Assembly: GCA_028015205.1 (NCBI GenBank)
Contig: CM051519.1
Span: 45,302,979-45,366,978 of the forward strand
Direction of reading: 5' to 3'
Length of the DNA stretch: 64,000 bases
Source: Mytilisepta virgata
Lineage: Eukaryota; Mollusca; Bivalvia; Mytilida; Mytilidae
In this document: one piece after another, positions 44,101 to 54,739 of the stretch
How positions within the stretch are numbered: the stretch's first letter is position 1
Layout of the letters: each line of letters starts with the position of its first letter
Made by a program: the position numbers and the translations under genes
Notes under the pieces: generated by a model
The model's database searches: none
Told to the model about the DNA's origin: nothing
Seen by the model: only the letters and a program-made list of their open reading frames with translations

Positions 44101-46956
44101 TAGTCTAGTAGTTGTTAGATCAAAGGTCTTTATGAAAGCAAGCAATGATTCGTTGTTTTTGTCAATCTCAATTTTTATGGACGGAAATTATATTGTAAAA
44201 ACTCATTTCGCAGATGGCAAAACAAATGGAAACACAGATACTAAGAAATATTAGAGACAGAATCAGAACAATCCAGGAAAATTTAAAGACAGCACTGAGC
44301 AGTTGTGAGAAAAATGATAGGTATGAAATTTATTATACTTTATGCAAAAATGCTTGTTTTGATTGGCTTATTAAAAGGTGATAATTTAGTTCAGAGTGAT
44401 AGTCTTACAATGTACATTATATCTATCAACCAGAATACTATCCATGTAAAGCTCTTAATGGAGAGGGTGATACTTTAATCTATTACGCTCATGGTGCGAA
44501 TAGTTGAATGCTCCGAGGGTCATGTGGCAGTATATGGACCGATAGTTCGCCCTCAAAAATAATATGGACCTCACCTGCTCTTCGGTCCATATAATTTTTT
44601 CGGGACGACCTACCGGTCCATATACTTTTTTCAGGACAACCTACCGGGTCCATATACTGCCATGCATATGACCCTCAATGCAATTAACTATTTGCTAAAT
44701 ATCACACTGAGCCATGTGATAGAATAAAAGTAGACGAGAGATTTAAGGTCAGCTCTATCAGGTATCTTAAATTTATCTTAATTACATGCATCAGTTTAAA
44801 TGTTTGCTGTAGTTATTGACGGAGAAAATGCTCAAAGAAGCAAACCATTTAGAAAGTTTTCGGGAAACTAATTCAAAATCCTTATAGATTATTCATAGAC
44901 CCCTCTTTCTTCCGAAACTAAGAATGCTCTAAAGTCAAAAGGCCCAATTCTAAAATAGACCCTTGTTTCATCGGAACCGCCCCACTCCTTTTGTTGTCAT
45001 TTTATATAATTTACATTGTTATTTCAGAACCAAACCGTTTGAAGAAGCCATAGATTCACCGTGCAGTTTGATGAACACTAAAACTTTTTACAGTCATTTT
45101 AGCCAGTATTATAACTACCCAAATATAAAGGTAATTTTAACATTCAAGCTTTATGTGTGTTTCATGGCAGATGCCAAGTGTTTTTGAATCGATTTTATTC
45201 CTTACACATTAGAAATCATTGAGCCATTGTAAAATGGACAGATGGATTTGGCCAATGCAACTCAGAACATTGCAGAACACGAAGAATGTTTATTAATACG
45301 CCCATCACGATTTTATATCATTGAAAGTTCTGTATTTGTACAAAAGTCGCATATTGAATTACTTAACAGTAAATAACATGAAGACTAGTTTAAACATCTC
45401 TATTTAAGTACATTTTTATATAAATTCAAATTCAAATTCAAATTCAAATTCTTATTGATTTAAATCCAACAAAGGATTGTGATCAGCAAAAAAAAAAAAA
45501 AAAAAAAAAAAAACAGAATAACAAATGTATATGACACAAATGATAAAATATATCAGTATACATTACAAAACAAATCAAAATCAAAATTACAGTAAATGTT
45601 ACATCACGGCTGAGGACTTAACTTTATTCAAATGTATAGCTCCTCCCCCCACCCAAAGGGAAGATTTAGATTGTCACGAGGTTTAGAGCAGATATTTTAT
45701 TCATTAAGTGTATTCTTGCTACAAGTGTTTTATTGAATTTTGTAGGACAGTCTATCTGGAATAGGTCGCCCAGCAGACCTACCAAAACCAATTCTGGAAG
45801 ATCCGAGTTCAGAAACAACAGGCATTTCGTTGAATAATTCTGGGATTAAAAGTGAGTTTAATTACAAAGTAAACATTAATTTGAAGCTGTCTTTCAAATA
45901 TGGTAAATTTTATAAAATTGTAAAATTTAGCGTGTTAGAATAAATTATAAAGAAGGTTTATTTTTTTCGTCTTACTTATGAAAGTGAAAACCAGAACGGC
46001 ACTGCCTGGAAAATGACCTTTCGTTAGCGTTTACACCTTTTATCACACGAATGCAAAGTTCTAGCAAAACATACATATCCATTTTACGAAAAATTCTGTC
46101 CTTAGCGTTCATATGCCTTTTTATCATTGTAGATAACCTTTATGCGTCTTCACGCTCTTCAACAGTCATACTGTTGGCTAATACAAACTACAAAAATGGA
46201 TTCATTAACTTAGAAAGAGGTAAGTGTACATGGATTTTCTCACATTGTTAACTACTTCATAATTTACTACAGCAGTAGTTAACAGTCTAAATGCACCAGT
46301 TGCTCATTTTCACAAATCATGTCTCTTCAGTGGTGTTTAAGGCTAGAAATATGGAAATCTAGACCCCTATTAATTCCAAATGTTAACAATTTCAAACTGA
46401 ATGAAAATGATACCAAACAAAATATAATCAAACATTAAAGAACAGATTTAAAAACCTACATTTCTAAAATTCTTCGTTCAGTTCGCTTAGATAATATTAT
46501 ACTTTTACATTTTTACTACTCTATTTATCTATGTTATCTTAGCCGGTCCATATAATGCTATATGGACCGGCTGTACATTATATGGACCGCCTCGTTTTGG
46601 CGAGATCGATTAAACTCGGTTAAATCCCAGAAAAGTATAATATAACAAATAGTTCATGACACTTCGGGTCAAATGTCAGTATATGGACCGGTTGGTCGCC
46701 CTCCAAAAATTATATGGACCTCAGCTTTGCTTCAGTCCATATAATTTTTGTCAGGCGACCAACCGGTACATATCCTGCCATATGACCCTCAGTGTCATGA
46801 ACTATTTGTTAATGAAGATTTACAATTTTTGTTTCAGAAGTGGAAGTGCATTGTAGATTATGGCTAATGACAAGATCTGTAGGATTTGGCTGGTACAGGA
46901 AACACGCAATTGGAAGAAAAACCTGGGGACTGTGTCCAGGGATAGCAACACGATGA
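41123..46956 (+). CDS. Unrecognised 362-aa protein: helical N-terminal part, SH3-like C-terminus
   Basis: Nine coding exons join in frame with GT..AG junctions: 41123-41246, 41665-41782, 42860-42965, 43612-43830, 44214-44320, 45028-45130, 45746-45851, 46133-46219 and 46838-46956. Total 1089 nt. The ATG at 41123 (ACAAAATGG) is a good start; the exon begins at an acceptor (41113), so an upstream non-coding exon, or less likely more coding sequence, is expected. Residues 1-80 include VLKKIYEKQNKLRS. Residues 95-225 are charged and probably helical, compatible with a coiled coil or BAR-like bundle. Residues 260-300 are a Pro/Ser-rich linker. Residues about 303-362 fit an SH3 fold: VILLANTNYK, then E-V-E-V, FGWYRK, GRKTWGLCPG. 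There is no signal peptide or membrane segment, so it is probably cytosolic. An adaptor or membrane-curvature role is only a guess. Introns carry foldbacks and a LINE scrap. Confidence 0.85.
42440..42625. repeat. Cluster of short inverted repeats
   Basis: GGTATTCC and its inverse GGAATACC recur (42529-42549 and nearby), and CTGCATAC/GTATGCAG frame 42583-42620. It is a decayed foldback element in intron 2, next to the clearer foldback at 42666-42771. Confidence 0.5.
42666..42771. repeat. Foldback element in intron 2
   Basis: The left arm begins TTGAGGGTGATATGCCAGA and the right arm ends with the near-inverse TCTGGCATACCACCCTCAA. The inner arms GATATTTTG / CAAAATATC also pair. Arms are about 47 bp with several mismatches and a 12-bp tip. 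Confidence 0.8.
43085..43465 (+). pseudogene. LINE C-terminal fragment in intron 3
   Basis: The plus-strand frame has KFRSSDHCLIMKMGHLK, then RLCPCYNL, EDETHFLLNY and LRANLF. This is the zinc-knuckle-like end of a LINE ORF2 (C-x-C, then E-D-E-x-H-F-L-L). The second cysteine pair is damaged (NYQ where a cysteine is expected) and a stop follows at about 43370. More of the tail (PKPELLSL) appears afterwards. Same LINE kind as 14440-14800 and 18426-19690. Confidence 0.65.
44496..44695. repeat. GGTCCATAT foldback element (intron 5)
   Basis: The outer arms GCGAATAGTTGAATG / CAATTAACTATTTGC, GAGGGTCATGTGGCAG / CTGCCATGCATATGACCCTC and TATATGGACCG / CGGTCCATATA pair across a GCTCTTCG tip. The right arm has an extra internal copy of the CGACCTACCGGTCCATATAC unit. 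Same family as 46643-46811. Confidence 0.85.
45424..45513 (+). repeat. AAATTC hexamer run and A26 tract
   Basis: Five AAATTC units (about 45424-45452) precede a homopolymer of 26 A (45488-45513) in intron 6. This could be the tail of a decayed retroposed element. Confidence 0.6.
46541..46572. repeat. AGCCGGTCCATATA palindrome (intron 8)
   Basis: Perfect 14-bp arms with loop ATGC. It is flanked by weaker outer arms (ATTATACTTTT / AAAAGTATAAT) reaching about 46493-46643. The sequence is related to the GGTCCATAT foldbacks. Confidence 0.85.
46643..46811. repeat. GGTCCATAT foldback element (intron 8)
   Basis: The outer 19 bases (TAACAAATAGTTCATGACA) pair perfectly with the right end. Inside, GGACCGGTTGGTCGCC pairs with GGCGACCAACCGGTAC, and AAAAATTATATGGAC with GTCCATATAATTTTT. 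The tip is about 15 bp. The right arm ends only 26 bp before the acceptor of the last coding exon. Confidence 0.92.
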
Positions 46957-47034
46957 TGTGACCAAGACTAACAACCGATTGACAACAGCTTTTTATTGTT
47001 TGATAATGCAGCAAATTGTTTTCTTTATTTTCAT

Positions 47035-47040
47035 AATAAA
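47035..47040 (+). promoter_or_regulatory. Poly(A) signal of the SH3-like gene
   Basis: AATAAA 79 bp after the stop codon at 46954-46956, giving a short 3' UTR of about 100 bp. Confidence 0.75.
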
Positions 47041-47124
47041 CCTCAATTTAAATTAAGTTGTTCAGTGTTTTATACAGGTGCTTCAGAAGGGCAATGACCT
47101 GCTTTTATTAAGATATATACATTT

Positions 47125-47336
47125 TGGGTGTGACTAAACATCGTGTTTGAGTTAAAGTTAGAGTTAGAGGTCGACTTAGAGTTCGAGTTAAAGTTAAAGT
47201 TAGAGGTCGAGTTAGAGTTCGAGTTAAAGTTAGAGTTCGAGTTGTAGTTCGAGTGAACTCGAGATATTAATTTCTAATGTCATTTATCGAGTTACATTTC
47301 GAGTTAGAGTTACGGTTCGAGTTAAAGTTCGAGTTA
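47125..47336 (+). repeat. GAGTTM hexamer array (copy 2)
   Basis: Closely parallels 36691-36860 in order, including GTGTGACTAAACAT at the head, the GAGATATTAATTTCTAATG spacer and the TTACGGTTCGAGTTAAAG end, with an expanded hexamer run. Confidence 0.85.
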
Positions 47337-47614
47337 GGAAGCAACCATTTGATTTTTAAAAAAAGGGGGGGGGGGGGGTAGGATAAAATTTGAAATAAAA
47401 AGGATTTTGGGCAAAATAAAAAGAAAGGAGCACTTTAGGGGTGAAAAAAAAACAGGTGCTGTGTCGATCAGGAAATTTTTGGTTTACATGAAAATAAAAA
47501 TTTAGGTCGTAAAAAGAAATCCAGGGCCAAAATTTCGGCAAAACATATGGGCAGGATCAAACATTTTTTCCTAGTCCCCCCCCTCCCTTGATAAAAAACC
47601 AAATTGTTGCTCCC
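47337..47614. mobile_element. MITE with GGRAGCAACCATTTG inverted ends (copy 2)
   Basis: The left end GGAAGCAACCATTTG and the right end CAAATTGTTGCTCCC are inverses with two mismatches; TTAA follows at 47615-47618. The interior matches 36861-37081 over long parts (for example CTTTAGGGGTGAAAAAA, GTCGATCAGGAAATTTTTGG) and has an extra poly-G tract. Confidence 0.75.
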
Positions 47615-47892
47615 TTAAGATAAAGGGACTTGTTCCTGGTACAAACTTTTTGTACAAACAGCGATGCCGATACTCAGTGATGAATTGGAAGTGTTGTTCA
47701 ACAAAAAACATTTTATTCACAGTTCACATGATAAAATCCTTCAAGGGCCTTTAAGTGCTTCATCTGCTAATAATTTCAGATTTTAAATTTTTAATAAAAT
47801 GTCAATGAGAATATAAGTGTTCTTTTATTCCGGGTGTAAACCATCAGTCCTACCAGACTCTACCATACGAACACTATATTTGCCCCAATTTT

Positions 47893-47984
47893 GGCTAGAG
47901 GTATAGGGGAGGGTTGATATCTCACAAAACATGTTTAACCCCGCCGCACTTTTGCGCCTTGTCCCAAGTCAGGAACCTCTAGCC
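47893..47984. repeat. 92-bp mini-element with GGCTAGAGGT / ACCTCTAGCC ends
   Basis: Perfect 10-bp inverted ends enclose CTCACAAAACATGTTTAACCC. A related copy is at 38008-38096 with a damaged right end. It may be a subsegment of a larger dispersed repeat. Confidence 0.6.
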
Positions 47985-48109
47985 GGTTGACACAATTTTG
48001 AAACTGGACACCCCTAATGGTGATTTAGGCGAAATTGCCCGGTGGATTAAGAGGAGGTGTTAAACGTGCATTCATATAGGGTCTAGGGTGAAACTAAGTT
48101 CGGTGCCGG

Positions 48110-48684
48110 TGGCCATCATGGTCGCGGACGTCGGAATTACCGGAAACTGTTTTGGAAGGGCACTAAAGTAAAGTTTGGTTGATACTGACTTTGTAGTTTC
48201 AGAGGAAAAAATTTTAAAAATTTGCTTCCCCCTTTTCTATAATTAGCTCCGGTAACTATCCTGGTTGAAAGGGGACCAACCAAGGACTGTTCCACCAAAG
48301 TTTGGTACCAATTGGCCCAGTAGTTTTAGAGGAGAAAATTTTTATATTGAAACAAAAATTACAAAGCTACAAATCGACAATTCATGGGGAATAACTACAA
48401 CACGGGTAATCCGATTTCTACGAAAATTAAAACGCAAGTACATCTTGTCCTCCTCATCGTTTGTACCTTGCAAGATTTTCTCTAAAAGGCATTTCTTCTA
48501 ATATAATTTTCAAAAACTACTGCCTGATCCATATGCTCTATATTTAGTAACATAGGCCATGTGGTTTGACTTGCGGCATCCTTTGGTACTTTTTTTCTAC
48601 TAGACACCCTAGAGTGTACGATTTTTTTTTAAATCTTTACGACGCAGATGACGGACAAAAGTGATAGCAAAAGCTCACATGGCC
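48110..48684 (+). mobile_element. Decayed tandem-repeat element ending AGCTCACATGGCC
   Basis: The block contains phrases shared with 63360-63620 (CTATCCTGGTTG / CATCCTGGTTGG, ACCAAAGTTTGGT, CAATTGG.CC, TTTAGAGGAGAAA). It ends in a GACGCAGATGACGGAC tract (48640-48656) and AGCTCACATGGCC (48672-48684). The end matches those at 59663 and (inverse) 51658. The left boundary is uncertain. Confidence 0.5.
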
Positions 48685-48689
48685 TTTAT

Positions 48690-49315
48690 GATTTTTTGTT
48701 AACATGGTATGCAATCGGCTCATCTGACACAATCAGTAAACTATTCACATCATTTCAGTTTGTGATTTTATGGAAATAATTAACATAATTAAATTGACAA
48801 GAGTAAAACTATATGTATGTCTCTTCCACATTCGTTGTGGGACATATGGAGAAAGAGAAAAGGAAAACGCGTGAGGAAACAAAGTCGGAAACGTTTCATG
48901 TGCCCTGCATGAGGAGGCGGCCAATCTAGATTCACTTATACCTATATCCGGTGTCCAAATGATTAAACGGCGAAGAATAAAAATCAACGCACAATAACTT
49001 AATCCAAAAAAGGGGAAAGGGGGGGGGGGGGGGGTGGTATTGTCTAAAATTTTCTGCACGTACGCAAGTACTATTTTTTGTGGTCAAATGTCTCGATTTT
49101 GCTATATTGATTTGGGTCCCAAAAATTGCAGGTATTTTTTAGGATGCGTTTAAAAAGACGAAAAAGTAGCGTTTATAACAAGTTTTATGAGGTAAAATGA
49201 AAGATTTGTCTGGGTCTGAAAAAATCAGAGATATCTTTATGGGGGTGTCTACAAAATTGGGTTTTTTTACGAGCCTATGTACAGGTAATTTTTTACCTGC
49301 CTCCCCCTAAACTTA
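48690..49315. other. Non-coding stretch with G16 tract
   Basis: No exon was recognised. A long G run lies near 49019-49035. Frames here come from homopolymer-rich sequence. Confidence 0.4.
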
Positions 49316-49317
49316 AT

Positions 49318-49513
49318 CCTTAACTCGAATTTTAACTCGAATGCAACTCGATAAATGACATAAGAAATCAATATCTCGAGCTAACTCGAAGATTAACTTG
49401 AACTTGAATTATAACTCGAACGCTAACTCCAACCTTAAGTCGAACTCTAACTCGAATTCTAACTCGAACTTTAACTCTTACTCGAACTCGAACTCGATGT
49501 TTAGTCACACCCC
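49318..49513 (-). repeat. GAGTTM hexamer array (copy 3, inverted)
   Basis: The reverse complement begins GTGTGACTAAACATCGAG and runs through GAGTTCGAG hexamers to the GAGATATTGATTTCTTATG spacer and TTTATCGAGTTGCATT. Unlike copies 1 and 2 it is not followed by the GGGAGCAACC MITE. Confidence 0.8.
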
Positions 49514-49641
49514 ATTTAGTTCCAGGATAATTTTACCTATATCAATTACAATATAAATTACAAATTTTGCATTTCATAATATTTGTCAACTCTTAAAATA
49601 ATATAATCTGAGTTTTGATTTAAGAATAAACTAGAAATACT

Positions 49642-50495
49642 GTGAGCAAAGCTCACTACTTGATACCACCGCCTTATATAAGATACGTGAAAAGAAATGT
49701 CAGTATTTTGAATAGAAAAACTCCAACAGCAGTGAGATGAGTTTCATTAAATTCCATTCAGTGGTTTAGGAGGAGTTGCGGATGGCATACTGGAACCCCA
49801 TATCACAATGAATGGCAAAGGGGACGTTTTGGTATGGGAAACCCCAAATGTTGGTCAGATCAAAATCTAAAATAAGAGGTACACTATGGCATCATGTAAT
49901 AAAGATCCTCTGAAAGTGTCATCAAATTCCATTTAGTGGTTTAGGAGAAGTTGTGGATGGCATCATGGTACCCCTATCACAATGAATGGCAAAGTGGACG
50001 TTTTGGTATCGGAAACCCCAAATGTTGGTCAGATCAAAATCTAAAATAAGAGGTACACTATGGCATCATGTAATAAAGATCTTCTGAAAGTTTCATCAAA
50101 TTCCATTCACTGGTTTAGGAGGAGTAGCGGATGGCATCATGGTACCCCTATCACAATGAATGTCAAAGTCCATGTTTTGGTATGGGTAACCCCAAATATT
50201 CACCAGATCAAAATATAAAATAGGAGGTGCACTATGGCATCGTGTAATAAAGATCCTCTGAAAGTTTCATCAAATTCCATACAGTGGTTTAGGAGGAGTT
50301 GCGGATGGCATCATGGTACCCCTTATCACATTGAAAGTCAAAGTCCATGTTTTTCTACGGGAAACCCCCAAAATTGGTCCGATCAAAAATTCTAAAATAG
50401 GAGGTGCACAATGTCATCATTGGATTAAGATTCTCTGAAAGTTTCATCAGATTCCATTCGGTAGTTTAGGAGGAGCTGCGGATACAAAGGTTGGA
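49642..50495 (-). mobile_element. Hairpin-ended ~174-bp tandem-repeat element
   Basis: A perfect small hairpin GTGAGCAAAGCTCAC (49642-49656) is followed by five copies of a unit of about 174 bp. GGTTTAGGAG recurs at 49763, 49938, 50112 and 50286, with a variant near 50463. The block ends near GGTTGGACAGACG. It has no coding capacity and no CGN tract next to the hairpin, unlike its relatives. Confidence 0.75.
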
Positions 50496-50589
50496 CAGAC
50501 GATTTTTAATTATATATTTTATAAATATACTAAATAAATAAATGATTTGGAAAATACGTTGAAGGTATAAAAAGTCATGAGATTTCCGA

Positions 50590-50770
50590 ATGCAATTAGG
50601 TTCTATCCGGGCACTGTGGTTCAAAACCTTGGTTCCATCCGGGTCTTTTGGTTCTGAACCTTGGTTCTATCCTGGTTCTTTGGTTCGAAACCATGGTAAC
50701 TGGTTCAACATCCGGGTTGTTTGGTTATAGGAACCCAACTTCTTGGTTCTATCCGGGTTCTTTTCTAATA
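50590..50770 (+). repeat. Minisatellite built on GGTTCTATCCGGGTTC
   Basis: Units of roughly 35 bp alternate GGTTCTATCCGGG with short palindromes such as GGTTCTGAACC and GGTTCGAAACC. Five or so diverged units are present. Confidence 0.75.
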
Positions 50771-51655
50771 TTCCCGTTGAACGTTGAGAAGATATCCGCA
50801 AGTATCCGAATAAAGAGATAAAGTAGGCCAAAGACGTTTATCTTGTTTTATATCATACATTTCAGCATCGCCGGAAAATAAAGCTGTAAGTTAGATACCT
50901 TCTCATTTTAATTATTTAACATGGGAAACTGGACAAAAATATAACATCGTATGTATTTATATCAACCCAAATATACAGTATATCTAACATCCGTTTTTAG
51001 AATCAAAGTCGTTCCGTTTTCATTTATTTTTCACTACTCATCCCTCATTTCATTCATAATAAATATATGCAAATAAATAAATGGGATTTTAGAAACTTAA
51101 AATGTGGGCCTCTATATAGAAGGTATGATACATAATTCATAGTTCATAACGACCCTAAGATGAAAAGCAACAATCGATTGTTTCGATTTTTATTATTTTT
51201 GTACTATAAGAAGCTCTTTTTGAAAAAAAAACCTGCCCACACATTGAAATTCTCCCAACATTTCAATGATGTCATAGCTATATATACATGTAGGCAGCTA
51301 CAAACCTGCACGTGAAAGATCTAGCGATATTCCGAATATTTTATTGGCAATCTTGGCTTCCTCGTTGGCAACGCTTGCTACCAAATCTATTGATTTGATA
51401 GTATATGTAAGAGACGGACAGAATGATATGCTCTTGTTGAAACAGTATTCATGATCAAAAATACTTTTTTTCATGTACTTTTTTGTTGATCTTAACTAAA
51501 TGTTGAACTATCAGATAGCGAAACGGCTCGAGGCCTGGGACTGTGGAAAACTTAACAAATTTAAAGTTTCGTTTTGATTTGTATTTATTATTATTTTTGT
51601 CTATTTTAACCGAATCAAATTTAATTTGAATTCAATTTTCACTTCAATTTCCATT
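50771..51655. other. AT-rich non-coding stretch
   Basis: Nothing recognised. Confidence 0.4.
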
Positions 51656-51657
51656 TT

Positions 51658-54540
51658 AGCTCACCTGGCCTAAAAGGCCACGTGAGCTTTTCTCATCACT
51701 TGGCGTCCGTCGTCGTCTGTCGTCGTCTGTCATCGTCGTCGTTAACAATTTTTCAAACATCTTCTCCTCTGAAACTACTGAATGAATTTGGATAAAACTT
51801 TGCATGATTGTTATCCTGCATATATCCTGTGTATGTATTGCCCATAGGGTATCCTGCACAAAGTTTATGCTTCGATTTTTGATCCGTCGAAAAACATGGC
51901 CACTGTTGCTAAAAATAGAACATAGGGGTCAAACAACAGTTTTTCGCTAATATCTCAATAATCATTAGGTTACGGCAAATTCTGGCAGGTTGAAAGTGTT
52001 CAGCATGATTAGAGCTACCTGTGTGCTGATTTTCGTGAAAATCTGTCAACTGATGTTAGAGTTATTGCCCTTTTTGACACTTTTGGCTTTTTTTATGTTT
52101 TTATTTCAAAAATCTTCTCCTCTGAAACTACTGAATGGATTTGGATAAACCTTAAGATGATTGTTCCTTAGGGTATCCTGCACAAAGTATATGCTTTGAT
52201 TTTTGATCCGTCGAAAAACATGGCCACTGTTACTAAAAATAGAACATAGGGGTCAAACAACAGTTTTTCGCAAATATCTCAAAAATCATTAGGTTACGGC
52301 AAATTCTGGCAGGTTGAATGTGTTCAGCATGAAGAGTAGGTTAATACTACAATGTCTGACCCTTTTGAACAAGAGATGGGTGTTCCTCAGGGAAGTATCC
52401 TCTCTGTTACTCTATTCAGCATAAAAATAAATAGTTTGGCCATGTGCTGATTTTCGTGAAAATCTGTCAACTGATGTTAGAGTTATTGCCCTTTTTTGAC
52501 ATTTTTGGCTTTTTTTATGTTATTATTTCAAAAATCTTCTTCTCTGAAACTACTATTCAAAATCAAATGAAACTTGGTAAGATTGTTCCTTAGGGTATCC
52601 TGCAAAAAGTGAATGCTTGGATTTTTGATTGGTCGAAAAACATGTCCGCCTTTACTAAAAATAGAACATAGGGGTCAAAATGCTGTTTTTTGCTATTTTT
52701 TACCTGAATTATAGAAATAAAATGAAGATGAAAGCTACTTTCAAAGTAAACATGGTTTTCCGAGTTGAATGGTGATGATGAAAGTTTTTTTTGCACGGCC
52801 ATTTTTAAAATGGCTTCCATTTTCCCGACATTTTTTACACTTACTCGGATTTCAACAATATTTGGTTTTTAAAGTAAACATCCTTAGTGAATGGTGATGA
52901 TGAGAATGTTGTATAACAATGATTAAACTTCATAATATGTGAGCTTTTAATTGCGATCACTTGGTGTCCGTCATCATCGTTGTTAACAAATTTTCAAACA
53001 TCTTCTCCTCTAAAACTACAGAATGGATTTGGATAAAACTTAGTATGATTGTTCCTTAGGGTATCCTGCACAAAGTTTGTGCTTCGATTTTTGATCCGTC
53101 GAAAAACATGGCCACTGTTACTAAAAATAGAACATAGGAGTCAAAAAAAAGTTTTTCGCAAGTATCTCAAAAATCATCAGGTTACGGCAAATTCTGGCAG
53201 GTTGAAAGTGTTCAGCTTGATGAGAGCTACCTGTGTGCTGATTTTCGTGAAAATCTGTCAACTGATGTTAGAGTTATTGTCCAATTTTGACATTTTTAGC
53301 TTTTTTGTTATGTTAATATTTCAAAAATCTTCTCCTCTGAAACTAATGAATGGATTTGGATAAAAATTAGCATGATTGTTCCTTAGGGTATCCTGCACAA
53401 ATTTTATGCTTCGATTTTTGATCCGTCGAAAAACATGGCCACTGTTACTTAAATAGAACATAGGGGTCAAACAACAGTTTTTCACAACTATCTCAAAAAT
53501 CATAAGGTTATGGCAAATTCTGGCAGGTTGAAAGTGTTCAGCATGATGAGAGCTACCTGTGTGCTTATTTTCGTGAAAATCTGTCAACTGATGTTAGAGT
53601 TATTGCCCTTTTTTGACATTTTTGGCTTTTTTATGTTATTATTTCAAAAATCTTCTTCTCTGAAACTACTATTCAAAATCAAATGAAATTTGGTAAGATT
53701 GTTCCTTGGGGTATCCTGCAAAAAGTTAATCCTTGGATTTTTGATTGGTCGAAAAACATGTCCGCCCTTACTAAAATAGAACATAGGGGTCAAAATGCTG
53801 TTTTTTGCTATTTTTTCCTGAATTAAAGAAAGAAAATGAAGATGAAAGCTACTTTCAAGGCAAACATGGTATCCCGAGTTGAATGGTGATGATGAAAGTT
53901 TTTTTTTCGACGGCCATTTTTAAAATGGCTGCCATTTTCCGGCCATTTTTTACACTTGCTCGGATTTCAACAATATTTGGTTTTTAAAGTAAACATGGTA
54001 TCCTTAGTTAATGGTGATGATGATAAAGTTGTATAACAATGATTAAACTTCATAATGTGTGAGCTTTTAATTGCCATCACTTGGTGTCTGTCATCATCGT
54101 TGTTAACAAATTTTCAGACATCTTCTCCTCTGAAACTACTAGGGGGATTTGGATTAAACTTAGCACGATTGTTCCTGCAATATTTCCTTTTCAAGTACAA
54201 TAAAAAGCCTTAACCCACAATTTTAACATAACTTCTTTCAAACATTTTAAAAACGAAGACAACATATAGACCAAAAGATTTATACTTGTATTTGAAGATG
54301 AATTAAAGCTTGTATTTTGTATTGTGAATCATCAGATTGACCATGACTGTATCTTAATCAAGCGTAGGGAGAACTCATGCCCATTTCTTTCGAGAGGTTC
54401 TTGAAAGGCTTTTAAAGGTATTTTCAGCATTTACGTGACCTTTAATACTCAGTTTAATTTACAACAAACATTAATATATTAATTTAGTTTATAGTGCATT
54501 GTTTGCCAGGTGAGCGATTCAGGCTCTTGAGAGCCTCTTG
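51658..54540 (-). mobile_element. 2.9-kb hairpin-ended tandem-repeat element with CGTCGT tract
   Basis: The left terminal hairpin is at 51658-51688 (AGCTCACCTGGCC / GGCCACGTGAGCT, one mismatch). It is followed by a CGTCGTCTGT tract (51705-51742) and then a long array in which CATCTTCTCCTCTGAAACTA, GATCCGTCGAAAAACATGGC, GGTTACGGCAAATTCTGGCA and CTGTCAACTGATGTTAGAG recur many times. The right end is CCAGGTGAGCGATTCAGG with a GGCTCTTGAGAGCC stem (54505-54540). The element is non-autonomous; its frames are repeat-derived. It is interrupted by a captured reverse-transcriptase scrap at 52335-52443. Confidence 0.75.
52335..52443 (+). pseudogene. LINE reverse-transcriptase scrap inside the tandem array
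   Basis: About 105 bp foreign to the array encode, on the plus strand, DPFEQEMGVPQGSILSV followed by TLFSIKIN. This is the GVPQGS-x-LSP-x-LF block of LINE (jockey/CR1-type) reverse transcriptases. Array sequence breaks off at GTTCAGCATGA and resumes at TGCTGATTTTCGTG, with about ten array bases lost. Confidence 0.8.
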
Positions 54541-54542
54541 TT

Positions 54543-54690
54543 TTCTTTATGAGATATAAACATTATAAGATATCTCATATATTTTATAAGATATATTACA
54601 TACTTTATAAGATCCCTTTTTTTATTTTCTTTATGAGATATAAACATTATAAGATATCTGGAAAACTTAATCTTATAAAGTTTATAAGAT
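54543..54690 (+). repeat. 84-bp tandem duplication rich in ATAAGATAT
   Basis: TTCTTTATGAGATATAAAC begins at 54543 and 54627, followed by variable ATTATAAGATATCT runs. It lies just outside the 51658-54540 element. Confidence 0.75.
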
Positions 54691-54739
54691 ATCTTGTTTG
54701 GCTGATTAAATATAAATACGGCTTGCCATAATAATCGGT

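Noticed and set aside
48745..49059. Minus-strand 104-codon frame with a proline run
   Set aside because: The proline run is a poly-G tract read on the other strand; the rest has no domain or splice context.
53049..53587. Frames of 88-104 codons in the 51658-54540 element
   Set aside because: They lie wholly in tandem repeat units and recur in shifted form in each unit; no domain.
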